A stretch of DNA of 64,000 nt from Bacillus sp. AFS088145 (GTDB taxonomy: Bacteria > Bacillota > Bacilli > Bacillales > Bacillaceae_G): positions 380,466-444,465 of the forward strand of contig NZ_NUUX01000013.1 in NCBI RefSeq assembly GCF_002564465.1, written 5' to 3'. Positions 44,206-52,344 of the stretch are shown here, one piece after another. The notes under the pieces are model-generated. The model had not been told where the DNA came from, did no database searches, and saw nothing but the letters and a program-made list of their open reading frames with translations. A program made the position numbers and the translations under genes. Each line of letters begins with the position of its first letter. The stretch's first letter is position 1.

Positions 44206-46332
44206 TTATTTATGTCTAAGAACTCTCATCGAATTCAATACTGCCAAAACAGTAACTCCAACATCTGAAATGACTGCTTCCCACATTGTAGCTATTCCGA
44301 TTACACCTAGTAATAAGAAAAATCCTTTCACTGCTAAAGCAAAAAATATGTTTTGCCATACAATTTGTCTTGTACGTTTAGCGATTTTAATTGCATCTAC
44401 AATTTTTGAAGGTTCATCTGACATTAATACAACATCAGCAGCTTCGATTGCTGCATCGGAACCAATTCCTCCCATTGCAATACCTATATCTGCTTGTGCT
44501 AAAACTGGTGCATCATTAATACCGTCGCCAACAAATGCAATTTTTTCTTTCGATGATTTTATCTTTTCAATTAATTCAAGCTTTTCTACTTTTTGATGTG
44601 GAAGCAGCTCTGAATAAATATCATCTATACCTAATTCTTTACCAATACTTTTCGCAACTGAGTTAGAATCACCGGTTAACATGACAGTTTTTTTAATGCC
44701 AACTTTTTTAAGTTCAAGTATCGCTTTTTTTGCATCATCTTTTAGTTGATCTGCAATGACAATTGATCCTATAAAATGATTATTTTTTGCTAAATAAACT
44801 GTTGTGCCTACTTCTCTAGTTGGTTCATATAAAATTGAATGACTTTCCATTAGTCTTGAATTCCCTACTAACAGAGCATCTCCATTAATCGTAACCCTAA
44901 TTCCATGTCCCGCAATTTCAGTATAGTTAGATAGCTTTGCTTCAACAATATCTTTACCATACTTTTGACGAATTGATAATGCGATTGGGTGAGTAGAATA
45001 AAACTCTCCATAAGCCGCTAATTCCAATAAATCCTCTTTCGAATGACCACGTGTAGGCATAATCGAACTTACTTGGAACTGCCCTTTCGTCAACGTTCCA
45101 GTTTTATCAAACACAATATATTTCAAATCATTTAATGCTTCTAAATAATTACTTCCTTTTACTAATACTCCCGATTTCGAAGCTGCTCCGATTCCTCCAA
45201 AAAATCCTAAAGGAATTGAAACAACTAGAGCACAAGGACATGAAATAACTAGGAAAATTAATGCTCGATATATCCAATCATAAAGTGTTTCACCTGGAAT
45301 AATAATCGGTGGAATGATTGTAATAATGGCTGCTGTGATCACAACTATGGGTGTATAAACCTTTGCAAATTTTGTAATAAAATTTTCAGTAGGAGCCTTT
45401 TTATTAGTTGCATTTTGAACAAGTTCTAATATTTTTGATACTGTCGATTCATTAAATTCCTTCGTGACTTCAATTTCGAGTAAACCTTGAACATTTATAA
45501 ATCCACTTAATACTTCATCGCCCTCAAATATTTCTCTTGGTAATGACTCACCTGTTAATGCAGATGTATCAACACTTGAAAATCCACTTCTTACAATTCC
45601 ATCTAACGGGACCCTTTCCCCAGGTTTAACGATGATTATTTCACCAATTTGAATCTTTTCAGGAGATACTTGTTCAGTTTTGTCACCATTTTTTAAATTA
45701 GCATAATCAGGACGTATATCCATTAATTTCGAAATCGAATTCCGTGAACGATTTACTGCAATACTTTGGAACAATTCACCTAGCTGATAAAATAGCATTA
45801 CCGCAACAGCTTCAGGATACTCACCAATAATAAATGCACCAATAGTAGCTACTCCCATTAAAAAATTCTCATCAAATACTTGCCCTCTAAAAATATTTCG
45901 AATAGCTTTTAAAACAACGTCAGCACCCGCTATTAAATAGGCAGCTATAAAAATAATCAATTGATAGAGCATAGGTACATTAAGTAATTGAGCTAAAATT
46001 AATAAAGCAGTACCGCTTCCTAATTTAACAATAAGTTTTTTTGTTTCAGCATTCATACCCTGTTGCTTCTCTTGCCCAAGTTTTGAATCCATTTTTGAAA
46101 CAGGATTAATATGCGGTTCTAATACACGGATCTTATCTTTAGCGCTCTCGATAACTGATTCTTTTTGTTCCTCGCTCGTCGTAATTGTCATCGTTAATGT
46201 TGCAAAATTTACCGAACATGCATCAACGCCTTCAAGTGTGGAAACTCCTTTTTCAATTTTCATTGCACAATTAGCGCAATCAAGACCTTCTAATTTTAAT
46301 TCACTATTTACTTGCCTTTGCCCCCTACTCAT
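44206..46332 (-). CDS. cadA: Heavy-metal P1B-type ATPase CadA (Cd2+/Zn2+/Pb2+ exporter)
   Basis: A 708-residue P1B-2 ATPase. An N-terminal HMA domain has the GLDCANCAMKIE metal-binding motif; then come the TGES loop (SALTGESLP), the intramembrane CPC in ISCPCALVVSIP near 366, phosphorylation site DKTGTLTKG near 409, the HP dipeptide (YSTHPIAL), TGDSNSV and GDGINDAPVLAQAD near 604. CPC with these helices points to divalent soft metals. ATG 46332 has AGGAG 9 nt upstream. It follows cadC closely and should be co-transcribed and induced by metals through CadC. Confidence 0.93.
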   Translation of the reverse strand: MSRGQRQVNSELKLEGLDCANCAMKIEKGVSTLEGVDACSVNFATLTMTITTSEEQKESVIESAKDKIRVLEPHINPVSKMDSKLGQEKQQGMNAETKKLIVKLGSGTALLILAQLLNVPMLYQLIIFIAAYLIAGADVVLKAIRNIFRGQVFDENFLMGVATIGAFIIGEYPEAVAVMLFYQLGELFQSIAVNRSRNSISKLMDIRPDYANLKNGDKTEQVSPEKIQIGEIIIVKPGERVPLDGIVRSGFSSVDTSALTGESLPREIFEGDEVLSGFINVQGLLEIEVTKEFNESTVSKILELVQNATNKKAPTENFITKFAKVYTPIVVITAAIITIIPPIIIPGETLYDWIYRALIFLVISCPCALVVSIPLGFFGGIGAASKSGVLVKGSNYLEALNDLKYIVFDKTGTLTKGQFQVSSIMPTRGHSKEDLLELAAYGEFYSTHPIALSIRQKYGKDIVEAKLSNYTEIAGHGIRVTINGDALLVGNSRLMESHSILYEPTREVGTTVYLAKNNHFIGSIVIADQLKDDAKKAILELKKVGIKKTVMLTGDSNSVAKSIGKELGIDDIYSELLPHQKVEKLELIEKIKSSKEKIAFVGDGINDAPVLAQADIGIAMGGIGSDAAIEAADVVLMSDEPSKIVDAIKIAKRTRQIVWQNIFFALAVKGFFLLLGVIGIATMWEAVISDVGVTVLAVLNSMRVLRHK

Positions 46333-46366
46333 CAAACTCAACTCCTCTCTTTAAGAAAAACCTATA

Positions 46367-46750
46367 TTAATCCTCTAAAATATGTTCTAGTGCTTGATTG
46401 AAAATTTGCGTAACATGATCATCTGCTAATGAATAATAAACTACTTTACCTTCTTTACGATTTTTTACTAAATGCGCCTGTTTTAATACACGTAACTGAT
46501 GTGATATAGATGATTGCGTCATTTCTAATAAATAAGCTAGGTCACATACACACATCTCAGATTGACTAAGTGCATGTAAAATTCTCGTTCTCGTCTTATC
46601 TCCAAGAACTTTAAAAAGTTCTGCTACTCCTGTCAATGTTTCAATATTTAACATGCTTTCTTTTACTGAAAGGATTATATCCTCATGCATAACCGTTTGT
46701 GGACAAGATTCTTCACAAACTTCGTCAACTTTCTTCTTTTCTTCAATCAT
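46367..46750 (-). CDS. cadC: ArsR/SmtB-family metal-sensing repressor CadC
   Basis: A 127-residue winged-helix repressor. It has the alpha-3N type metal site: Cys12 and Cys16 in the N-terminal arm (VCEESCPQ) plus Cys67 and Cys69 in MCVCDLAYLL, the same arrangement as S. aureus CadC, so Cd/Pb/Zn should release it from DNA. The recognition helix is MTQSSISHQLRVLKQA. ATG 46750 follows AGGAGGA; the in-frame start at 46783 lacks a site. Its operators lie immediately upstream. Confidence 0.92.
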   Translation of the reverse strand: MIEEKKKVDEVCEESCPQTVMHEDIILSVKESMLNIETLTGVAELFKVLGDKTRTRILHALSQSEMCVCDLAYLLEMTQSSISHQLRVLKQAHLVKNRKEGKVVYYSLADDHVTQIFNQALEHILED

Positions 46751-46770
46751 AAACTGTCCTCCTATGAATA

Positions 46771-46790
46771 CATGAACAACCATTCATATG
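46771..46790 (-). promoter_or_regulatory. CadC operator 2, downstream of the promoter
   Basis: On the minus strand CATATGAATGGTTGTTCATG, an imperfect palindrome with the same ATATGAA..TTCAT half sites as the main operator, in the untranslated leader of cadC. Confidence 0.6.
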
Positions 46791-46804
46791 TTTTCTATAT
46801 GTAT

Positions 46805-46834
46805 ATTATATGAGTGATTGTTCATATGTGTCAA
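46805..46834 (-). promoter_or_regulatory. Sigma-A promoter of cadC-cadA
   Basis: On the minus strand a perfect TTGACA, an 18-bp spacer and a perfect TATAAT. The spacer is filled by the CadC operator. Confidence 0.82.
46808..46827 (-). promoter_or_regulatory. CadC operator 1, inside the promoter spacer
   Basis: ATATGA-gtgattgt-TCATAT (6-bp perfect arms, SmtB/ArsR-type spacing) lies between the -35 and -10 boxes. Confidence 0.75.
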
Positions 46835-46913
46835 AATATTATTTGTAAAATTTAAAGGAATATTACATATGATAAAGAAATGATTAGTAATGCATACAAA
46901 AGGAGAAAATTTA

Positions 46914-47075
46914 ATGACTCTAATCGGATATCTTTTTTGGGGAATTTGCTTAGTAGCCGTAATATTTACCTTTTTAATTGGAAAAAAATTAGGAACAACT
47001 CCTCCTTATAAAACAGATCATCAAGCATTATTTGAAGAAATTACGAAGATTGATCGAGCTTTAGTGCAGGAATAA
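46914..47075 (+). CDS. Small single-pass membrane protein of unknown function
   Basis: A 53-residue protein: one hydrophobic segment (LIGYLFWGICLVAVIFTFLIG) then a charged tail (KKLGTTPPYKTDHQALFEEITKIDRALVQE). ATG 46914 has AAAGGAG 8 nt upstream, better than the ATG at 46890. It is divergent from cadC and shares the ~130-bp regulatory gap with it, so it could be co-regulated by metal. Its own terminator follows. Family not recognised. Confidence 0.65.
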   Translation: MTLIGYLFWGICLVAVIFTFLIGKKLGTTPPYKTDHQALFEEITKIDRALVQE

Positions 47076-47091
47076 ACAATAAAAATAAAAA

Positions 47092-47135
47092 AGTCAGACA
47101 GTTACCGTAATTTCTCAGTAACTGTCTGACTTTTA
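47092..47135. terminator. Bidirectional terminator
   Basis: AGTCAGACAGTTAC and GTAACTGTCTGACT are perfect 14-bp arms, with A- and T-runs outside, between convergent genes. Confidence 0.9.
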
Positions 47136-47151
47136 ATTTTGTCCTATATCC

Positions 47152-47667
47152 TTATCCCTGTTCTTTTGGCATTGGTGTATTTGTCGGCTTGGCATATCCT
47201 TCTTTGTATTTATTATCAATGACTTTTCGAATTTCTAAAGGCGTTTTTCCTTCTCGCTGTAATTTCGCTGATTCAACTGCAATTTCCATACAGTTGACAC
47301 ATGAAGTTGCATGGCTATCCCACACGATTGAACCATCTTCTTTTACTTCATGAATAAAGCAATCTAAATTACTTTTATGACCTACACTTTCACCACAACC
47401 ACAATAACATGGAATATTTTTAAGTAATTCAGCATGCTGTGCTGCCACCATATAAATCTGTTGAATCTGTTGTTCTTTATCGCCTAAAAACTTCGGCAAA
47501 GTTTCTTGATTGATTGTTTGTTCTCTAATATCACTTGTCTGAATATGTTCGGCATGATTTTCGTGTTTCTTCGTATTATTTGTCTCAGCTTGTTGATTAC
47601 TGCATCCTGTAAATAAAATGGAAATCGTTAAAGCTGAAAGAACATTATGAATTGTTTTTCGTTTCAT
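47152..47667 (-). CDS. PCYCGC-motif lipoprotein
   Basis: A 171-residue protein with signal sequence and lipobox LFTGC, a His/Glu-rich linker (NTKKHENHAEHIQ), and the PCYCGC domain: IPCYCGCGESVGHKSNLDCF, then DSHATSCVNCMEIA. The six or more conserved Cys suggest metal binding (copper or a cluster) or thiol chemistry outside the membrane. ATG 47667 follows GGAGG; an in-frame start at 47727 would add a non-signal leader. It lies beside the cad genes, but a link to metal resistance is only a guess. Confidence 0.8.
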   Translation of the reverse strand: MKRKTIHNVLSALTISILFTGCSNQQAETNNTKKHENHAEHIQTSDIREQTINQETLPKFLGDKEQQIQQIYMVAAQHAELLKNIPCYCGCGESVGHKSNLDCFIHEVKEDGSIVWDSHATSCVNCMEIAVESAKLQREGKTPLEIRKVIDNKYKEGYAKPTNTPMPKEQG

Positions 47668-47737
47668 CCATTTCCTCCAATAAATACACGTTAATCTTAT
47701 TTTAATAATTATCGGAGTGGAAAACAAATTCTTTTAA

Positions 47738-48121
47738 CTATGAATAAATAACTGAATCAATCAACATTTGCATTAAACTTGTAAATAGAAAGAAAAACCT
47801 AATCAAAAAACCAGCCCATGCAAAACGTCTATATTTTTCCCAACGTTCCTGATTATCATGACGTTTACAAATCCACATTAAAATCCAAAATCCAAGCGGT
47901 AAAATGGGTATTTCAATTCGATATTGATTAATAAAATTCAAATTAATACTAAAGACAAATAAACCAATCAGTATTGCAATAATAGCCTTCCATACTTCTG
48001 GTTTCAAATCATTTGTTCTATAGATCCAAAATAGTAAAATGCCAAGAGTAATATAATTTACTAGCGTAATAATGATACTAGAAACAAAATGATAATCATC
48101 AAAATGGATATTAACGTCCAT
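47738..48121 (-). CDS. Small four-helix membrane protein of unknown function
   Basis: A 127-residue protein with about four hydrophobic segments (SSIIITLVNYITLGILLFWIY; VWKAIIAILIGLFVFSI; IPILPLGFWILMWI; FAWAGFLIRFFFLFTSLMQML). A good AAAGGAG ribosome site precedes the ATG. It lies 70 bp upstream of the PCYCGC lipoprotein gene on the same strand, possibly one transcript. No family recognised. Confidence 0.6.
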   Translation of the reverse strand: MDVNIHFDDYHFVSSIIITLVNYITLGILLFWIYRTNDLKPEVWKAIIAILIGLFVFSINLNFINQYRIEIPILPLGFWILMWICKRHDNQERWEKYRRFAWAGFLIRFFFLFTSLMQMLIDSVIYS

Positions 48122-48152
48122 TAGATTCTCCTTTTAGATAATTTGATGGTTT

Positions 48153-48665
48153 CTAATAATTATGACGGTCTTTACGATAATATTTAGTTAATTCACTATT
48201 TTCATCATCAATGGATTCTAAAATTAAATTAAATCCCTTTTTCTCAAGGATCTTTACTGAATAGATGTTTTTTGCTTCAACGGTAGCTACTATAAAATTT
48301 AACTTTCTGATTCCAAAACAATAATCTTCTATTAAACTAGCAATTTCAGAACCAAAACCTTTTCCCCATTCTTCTTCAGCTAATCGATAGCCTATTTCAA
48401 ACTCATCCGCTTCATTTTTTATGATCGCGCATGTTCCAATCAATTGATTAGTCTCATTTTTACAAACAGCTATTACTTCAAAATCAGCGTTTTTCTCCTT
48501 ATACATTTGAAGAATCTTATTTAATTCATTTTCAGTTTCTTCTAGTGTTTTAGGACGATTTGTTATGTATCGCATTACATTCGCATTAGATTGAAGTTTG
48601 TCTAAATGATTCAGGTCGTCCATTTTAATCTTTCTTAAATATAGTCTATTTGAGTTCATAATCAT
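48153..48665 (-). CDS. GNAT acetyltransferase
   Basis: A 170-residue N-acetyltransferase with SNRLYLRKIKMDDL at the N terminus, FEIGYRLAEEEWGKGFGSEIASLI (acetyl-CoA loop) and VEAKNIYSVKILEKKGFNLI. ATG 48665 follows CGGGAGA; an ATG at 48683 would include that site and abuts the shortened repeat copy D, which therefore lies in the 5' region of this gene. Confidence 0.82.
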   Translation of the reverse strand: MIMNSNRLYLRKIKMDDLNHLDKLQSNANVMRYITNRPKTLEETENELNKILQMYKEKNADFEVIAVCKNETNQLIGTCAIIKNEADEFEIGYRLAEEEWGKGFGSEIASLIEDYCFGIRKLNFIVATVEAKNIYSVKILEKKGFNLILESIDDENSELTKYYRKDRHNY

Positions 48666-48683
48666 GGTATCTCCCGTTTCCAT

Positions 48684-48737
48684 TGTGTAAACAAAGTCCG
48701 ATTTTCAGACTGATTGCAAGCGCTTGTCAACAGTCTG
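48684..48737 (+). repeat. Internally deleted palindromic element, copy D (core remnant 48706-48737)
   Basis: The left flank TGTGTAAACAAAG and the two inverted ends are present, but the core shrinks to 32 bp: CAGACTGATTGCAAGCGCTTG is joined straight to TGTCAACAGTCTG. The junction lies at the CGCTTGT/CGTTTGT similarity, so recombination between the inner parts of the two ends is the simplest explanation. It lies between a terminator hairpin and the GNAT gene start. Confidence 0.82.
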
Positions 48738-48761
48738 AGTCACCTATTAAAATAGGTGACT
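48738..48761 (-). terminator. Terminator hairpin beside repeat copy D
   Basis: AGTCACCTATT-AA-AATAGGTGACT, 11-bp perfect arms, directly after the DNA-alkylation-repair gene. It abuts the element's CAGTCTG end, as do the hairpins at the other copies. No second copy is found on the far side. Confidence 0.75.
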
Positions 48762-48768
48762 TATCAAA

Positions 48769-49479
48769 TTAACAAATACATGTTTTTTTCTTTACTCCAA
48801 GCTTCCCCCTAGCTTCGACCTTTTCAATATAATCCGTCGCTAGAGGTACCTTACAAGCCGTATCTCCTACGTCCACGTGGACTTTACCAATCTTTTGACC
48901 AACCATCATTGCCTCAACCGTAAGACTTGGAACAAAACTACCTACTGAAATTACAAACCCATTCATTGTATAACGAACTCTATTTTTTGAAGTATGTATA
49001 TGATTTTCTATATAATGAAGTAATTTACGAATTTCTTCCTTATCTATCTCTTCATCTGGTGTAATTGATAAATAATGACTATATGTACTCCATCCACAAT
49101 TTTCAATTAATTCATCCTCTGACTTCAACCATTCTCTAGCTAATTCGATTGCATACTGGCTTTCTGCTGCAACAGCACCTACAATACTTTCAGCAATCAT
49201 ATACCAGTGAGCTTCTTTCGCCCAATTTTGAAGCTGTTCTTTTGTCATTAATTTTGGATTAATTGATAAACCAGCTAAATACATCGCATCTGAATTTCCT
49301 GTATGAAAAAGTGATAACGCTAATTCCTGATCCTTTTTAACATATTTAACAAGCTTTTTCATATCACCAATTTTAACTCCAAAGAATGGTTCTTTGGCAC
49401 CATGACGCAAAAAAGTTTTTTTCGTTTGCTCAGTTCCCATTTCCTCTAATGATTTCATAACTTCTTCTAATGACATCAT
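48769..49479 (-). CDS. AlkD-like DNA alkylation repair protein (HEAT-like repeats)
   Basis: A 236-residue alpha-solenoid: TKKTFLRHGAKEPFFGVKIGDMKKLVKYVKKDQELALSLFHTG then YLAGLSINPKLMTKEQLQNWAKEAHWYMIAE, the usual pattern of the pfam08713 DNA alkylation repair family. Relatives such as AlkD excise 3- and 7-alkylated purines. ATG 49479 (with a second ATG next to it) follows GGGGGAGA; an ATG at 49548 would overlap the divergent carbonic anhydrase leader. The C-terminal KKKTCIC tail is unusual. Confidence 0.8.
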   Translation of the reverse strand: MMSLEEVMKSLEEMGTEQTKKTFLRHGAKEPFFGVKIGDMKKLVKYVKKDQELALSLFHTGNSDAMYLAGLSINPKLMTKEQLQNWAKEAHWYMIAESIVGAVAAESQYAIELAREWLKSEDELIENCGWSTYSHYLSITPDEEIDKEEIRKLLHYIENHIHTSKNRVRYTMNGFVISVGSFVPSLTVEAMMVGQKIGKVHVDVGDTACKVPLATDYIEKVEARGKLGVKKKTCIC

Positions 49480-49564
49480 CTTCTCCCCCTTAATAAAGGT
49501 TTGTTCCGTAACATCGTTGTCTAAAATGTATCCTATCATACATATCAAGGAAGGAAAGTATATA

Positions 49565-50350
49565 ATGAACTATTTTTTTCTATTCATCATACTATTCAGT
49601 TTTACGATTTCAGCCTGTTCAAATAATCAGATCGTGCATGAAGTTCATCATAATAAATCAACAGTTGCAACTGCAAGAAATGAAGACTGGTCTTACACAG
49701 GTAAAACTGGACCTAATTATTGGAGTTCGATCAATAAAAAATATGCCCTATGTTCAAATGGGAAACGGCAATCTCCAGTTAATATTGATCAAGCAATAAA
49801 AAAATCACTACCTTTAGGTATAAACTATCATAATGATCTTTTTAAAATAGAAAGGTCACAGTACACGGTAAAATTCATTCCGGTTAATCACTCCAACTCA
49901 ATTAATTTAAATGGAACAAACTATACATTACTACAATTTCATTTCCATACTCCAAGTGAGCATACAATAAATGGGAAACAAAGTGATATGGAGATTCATT
50001 TTATAAATGAAAATAAAAATAAATCGATTATTACCATCGGGATACTTGTTGATAGTGGGAGATTAAATAAAGAATTCAAAAAAATTCTTAATACAAATCT
50101 TATGGATGAGGATTTTGATGGAAAGGTTGTTAAAATAAATTTGCAGTCCTTTATTCCGTATACTAGTAAAAAATTTTCATACACTGGCTCTTTTACAACT
50201 CCTCCATGTACTGAAGGGATTAAATGGATTATATTTAACAAACCAATACAATTTTCCGAAGAACAAATCCATTCTTATCAAAATTATTTCGAACCAAATA
50301 GCCGCCCCGTTCAGCCATTAAATGGTAGAGATCTATTTGAATCTTGGTAA
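49565..50350 (+). CDS. Alpha-class carbonic anhydrase, lipoprotein
   Basis: A 261-residue enzyme interconverting CO2 and bicarbonate. The signal peptide ends with lipobox TISAC, so it is exposed outside the membrane. Zinc ligands are visible in LLQFHFHTPSEH (His, His) and MEIHFIN (His); the active-site loop SFTTPPCTEGIKWIIF and the N-terminal W-Y-TGKTGPNYW...GKRQSPVNI are classic alpha-CA motifs. ATG 49565 follows AAGGAAAG. It faces a beta-class carbonic anhydrase gene across a shared terminator. Confidence 0.93.
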   Translation: MNYFFLFIILFSFTISACSNNQIVHEVHHNKSTVATARNEDWSYTGKTGPNYWSSINKKYALCSNGKRQSPVNIDQAIKKSLPLGINYHNDLFKIERSQYTVKFIPVNHSNSINLNGTNYTLLQFHFHTPSEHTINGKQSDMEIHFINENKNKSIITIGILVDSGRLNKEFKKILNTNLMDEDFDGKVVKINLQSFIPYTSKKFSYTGSFTTPPCTEGIKWIIFNKPIQFSEEQIHSYQNYFEPNSRPVQPLNGRDLFESW

Positions 50351-50470
50351 AGATAACGGGGTCATGAGGAACTATATATGCCCGAATTCATATATTACTT
50401 CTTCATAACATCCTGTAGTTGAAATAAACATCATAATTCCTATTTAGCTACCATCTTCTTTTTCAACAAC

Positions 50471-50507
50471 AAAAAAAAGTTATCCTACTTAAAGGATAAC
50501 TTTTTTT
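50471..50507. terminator. Bidirectional terminator between the two carbonic anhydrase genes
   Basis: AGTTATCC / GGATAACT with an A run before and a T run after. The 120 bp before it show nothing further. Confidence 0.88.
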
Positions 50508-50517
50508 GTATAAATCA

Positions 50518-51081
50518 TTATTCAGCAGTTTTTTCATCTCGATGAACTACTTCTAATTTTCCTGTATGAGGGTCAATTACTAAACCATGAATTTCAACCT
50601 CTTTTGGAACAAGTGGGTGGTTTTTAATAATTGAAACACTGTGGTTAACACTGTCGTATACATTTGTAAAGCCAGTTAACCATTTGTCTAAATCTAGACC
50701 TGAAAAACCTAAAATTTCTAGGTTTTCTTCCTTAATTCCTCGTTCAACCATTTTTTCTTTCATACGTGTAGGATTTGTATTACCCATTCCACACTCATGG
50801 TGACCGATTACTAAAACTTCTTTAGCTCCAAGTTCATAGATTGAGACTAGAATACTTCTCATAACTGAACCAAACGGATGGGCAATAACTGCTCCAGCTG
50901 TTTTAATCATTTTCACGTCACCGTTTCTAATATCAAGAGCCTTTGGTAAAAGCTCAACTAGACGTGTATCCATACAAGTAACAACTACAACCTCTTTATT
51001 CGGAAACTTTGAAGCTATGTATTGCTCATATTCCTTATTCTCAACAAACTTCTTATTAAAATCTAAAATTTGATCTAACAT
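50518..51081 (-). CDS. Beta-class carbonic anhydrase
   Basis: A 187-residue cytosolic enzyme. Zinc-binding Cys and the Asp-Arg dyad are in VVTCMDTRLVELL (residues ~33-45), and the His and second Cys in VIGHHECGMGNT. It resembles Bacillus YtiB. ATG 51081 has GGAGGGG upstream; the ATG at 51099 would overlap that site. Together with the alpha-CA opposite, it could connect extracellular and cytosolic bicarbonate pools. Confidence 0.93.
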   Translation of the reverse strand: MLDQILDFNKKFVENKEYEQYIASKFPNKEVVVVTCMDTRLVELLPKALDIRNGDVKMIKTAGAVIAHPFGSVMRSILVSIYELGAKEVLVIGHHECGMGNTNPTRMKEKMVERGIKEENLEILGFSGLDLDKWLTGFTNVYDSVNHSVSIIKNHPLVPKEVEIHGLVIDPHTGKLEVVHRDEKTAE

Positions 51082-51363
51082 AAATTCCCCTCCAAACAAA
51101 AATAAAGAGCATTTTTCCTATACCTATATTGAAGGAAAAGCTCAAAATATACAACCATTTTGCACTCTTTTATAGTATTATTCTAAAATTTTGTTTTCAT
51201 TTATACCGTTTTATTTTTATTTTTTAGTTTGGTAAATACACTGTCAGACAATTAACCAATCGAATGCATTATTTGTAAATTCCCATTAATTTCTATCATT
51301 TTTTTTTATTTTTAAAGTTTATATTGTACACTAGACTTAGTCTTTAATCAGGAGGGAATTAAA

Positions 51364-52188
51364 ATGAATTTTGAACATTCTATTGCATTACATAATGGAG
51401 TTAAAATGCCTCAATTAGGTTTAGGTGTGTGGCGTGTGTCACCAGAAGATGGTGTAGATGCAGTCCGAACAGCTATCGAAGTAGGTTATCGTCATATTGA
51501 TACTGCAGCTGTCTATCAAAACGAAGAGCAAGTAGGTGAAGCAATTCGCCAATCTGGTGTTTCCCGTGATGAACTTTTTATTACAACAAAAGTTTGGAAT
51601 GCTGATCAAGGCTATGATTCAACTTTAAAAGCTCATGAAGAAAGTCTTAAAAAATTAGGCTTGGACTATGTTGATCTTTATTTAATTCACTGGCCAGTAA
51701 AAGAAAAATATTTAGATACATATAAAGCATTAGAAAGACTTTACGATGAAAAGCTTGTGCCAGCAATTGGTGTTTCAAATTTTCATGTCCATCACTTGGA
51801 AGATATTGCAGCTCATCGCAATATTAAACCAATGGTCGATCAAGTCGAATTGCACCCAATGTTTCAACAAAATGAATTACATGAATATTGCCATAAAAAC
51901 GGCATTGCATTAGAAGCTTGGAGCCCATTAATGCAAGGTGGCGAAGCTTTAACAAATCCTGTTATAAAAGAGATTGCGGATCAATACGGTAAAACAACTG
52001 CCCAAGTCATCATCCGTTGGCACTTACAACGTAATGTTATCGTTATTCCTAAATCGATCACACCTTCACGAATTCAAGAAAACTTTGAAGTATTCAACTT
52101 CGGGCTTTCTTCAAATGATATGCAACAAATTGCTACTCTTGATGCAAATAAACGTGTAGGTCCAGACCCTGATAATTTTGATTTCTAA
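51364..52188 (+). CDS. Aldo/keto reductase (YvgN/YtbE type)
   Basis: A 274-residue NADPH-dependent reductase with the tetrad in GYRHIDTAAVYQNE (Asp, Tyr), ITTKVW (Lys) and YLIHWPV (His), and the cofactor-binding end VIPKSITPSRIQENFEVF. Relatives reduce methylglyoxal and other aldehydes. CAGGAGG lies 8 nt before the ATG. It is monocistronic with its own terminator. Confidence 0.93.
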   Translation: MNFEHSIALHNGVKMPQLGLGVWRVSPEDGVDAVRTAIEVGYRHIDTAAVYQNEEQVGEAIRQSGVSRDELFITTKVWNADQGYDSTLKAHEESLKKLGLDYVDLYLIHWPVKEKYLDTYKALERLYDEKLVPAIGVSNFHVHHLEDIAAHRNIKPMVDQVELHPMFQQNELHEYCHKNGIALEAWSPLMQGGEALTNPVIKEIADQYGKTTAQVIIRWHLQRNVIVIPKSITPSRIQENFEVFNFGLSSNDMQQIATLDANKRVGPDPDNFDF

Positions 52189-52233
52189 TAGGTAGGTTTT
52201 GACTTAGAGAATTTTTAATAATGAAGATAGAAT

Positions 52234-52269
52234 ATGGCTACCATTCTTTTGAAAGGTAGCCATTTTTTT
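52234..52269 (+). terminator. Intrinsic terminator of the aldo/keto reductase gene
   Basis: ATGGCTACC / GGTAGCCAT with a 12-nt loop followed by seven T. Confidence 0.9.
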
Positions 52270-52344
52270 CCCTTAGACTCTTATGGTACGAACTTAAAAT
52301 TCATTTTTCGTTCTTCTAGATCTGCAATTAATATATTTATATAA

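Noticed and set aside
47152-47667. Part of a metal-resistance operon with cadCA
   Set aside because: It is on the same strand but separated by a bidirectional terminator and a divergent small gene; no CadC-like operator precedes it.
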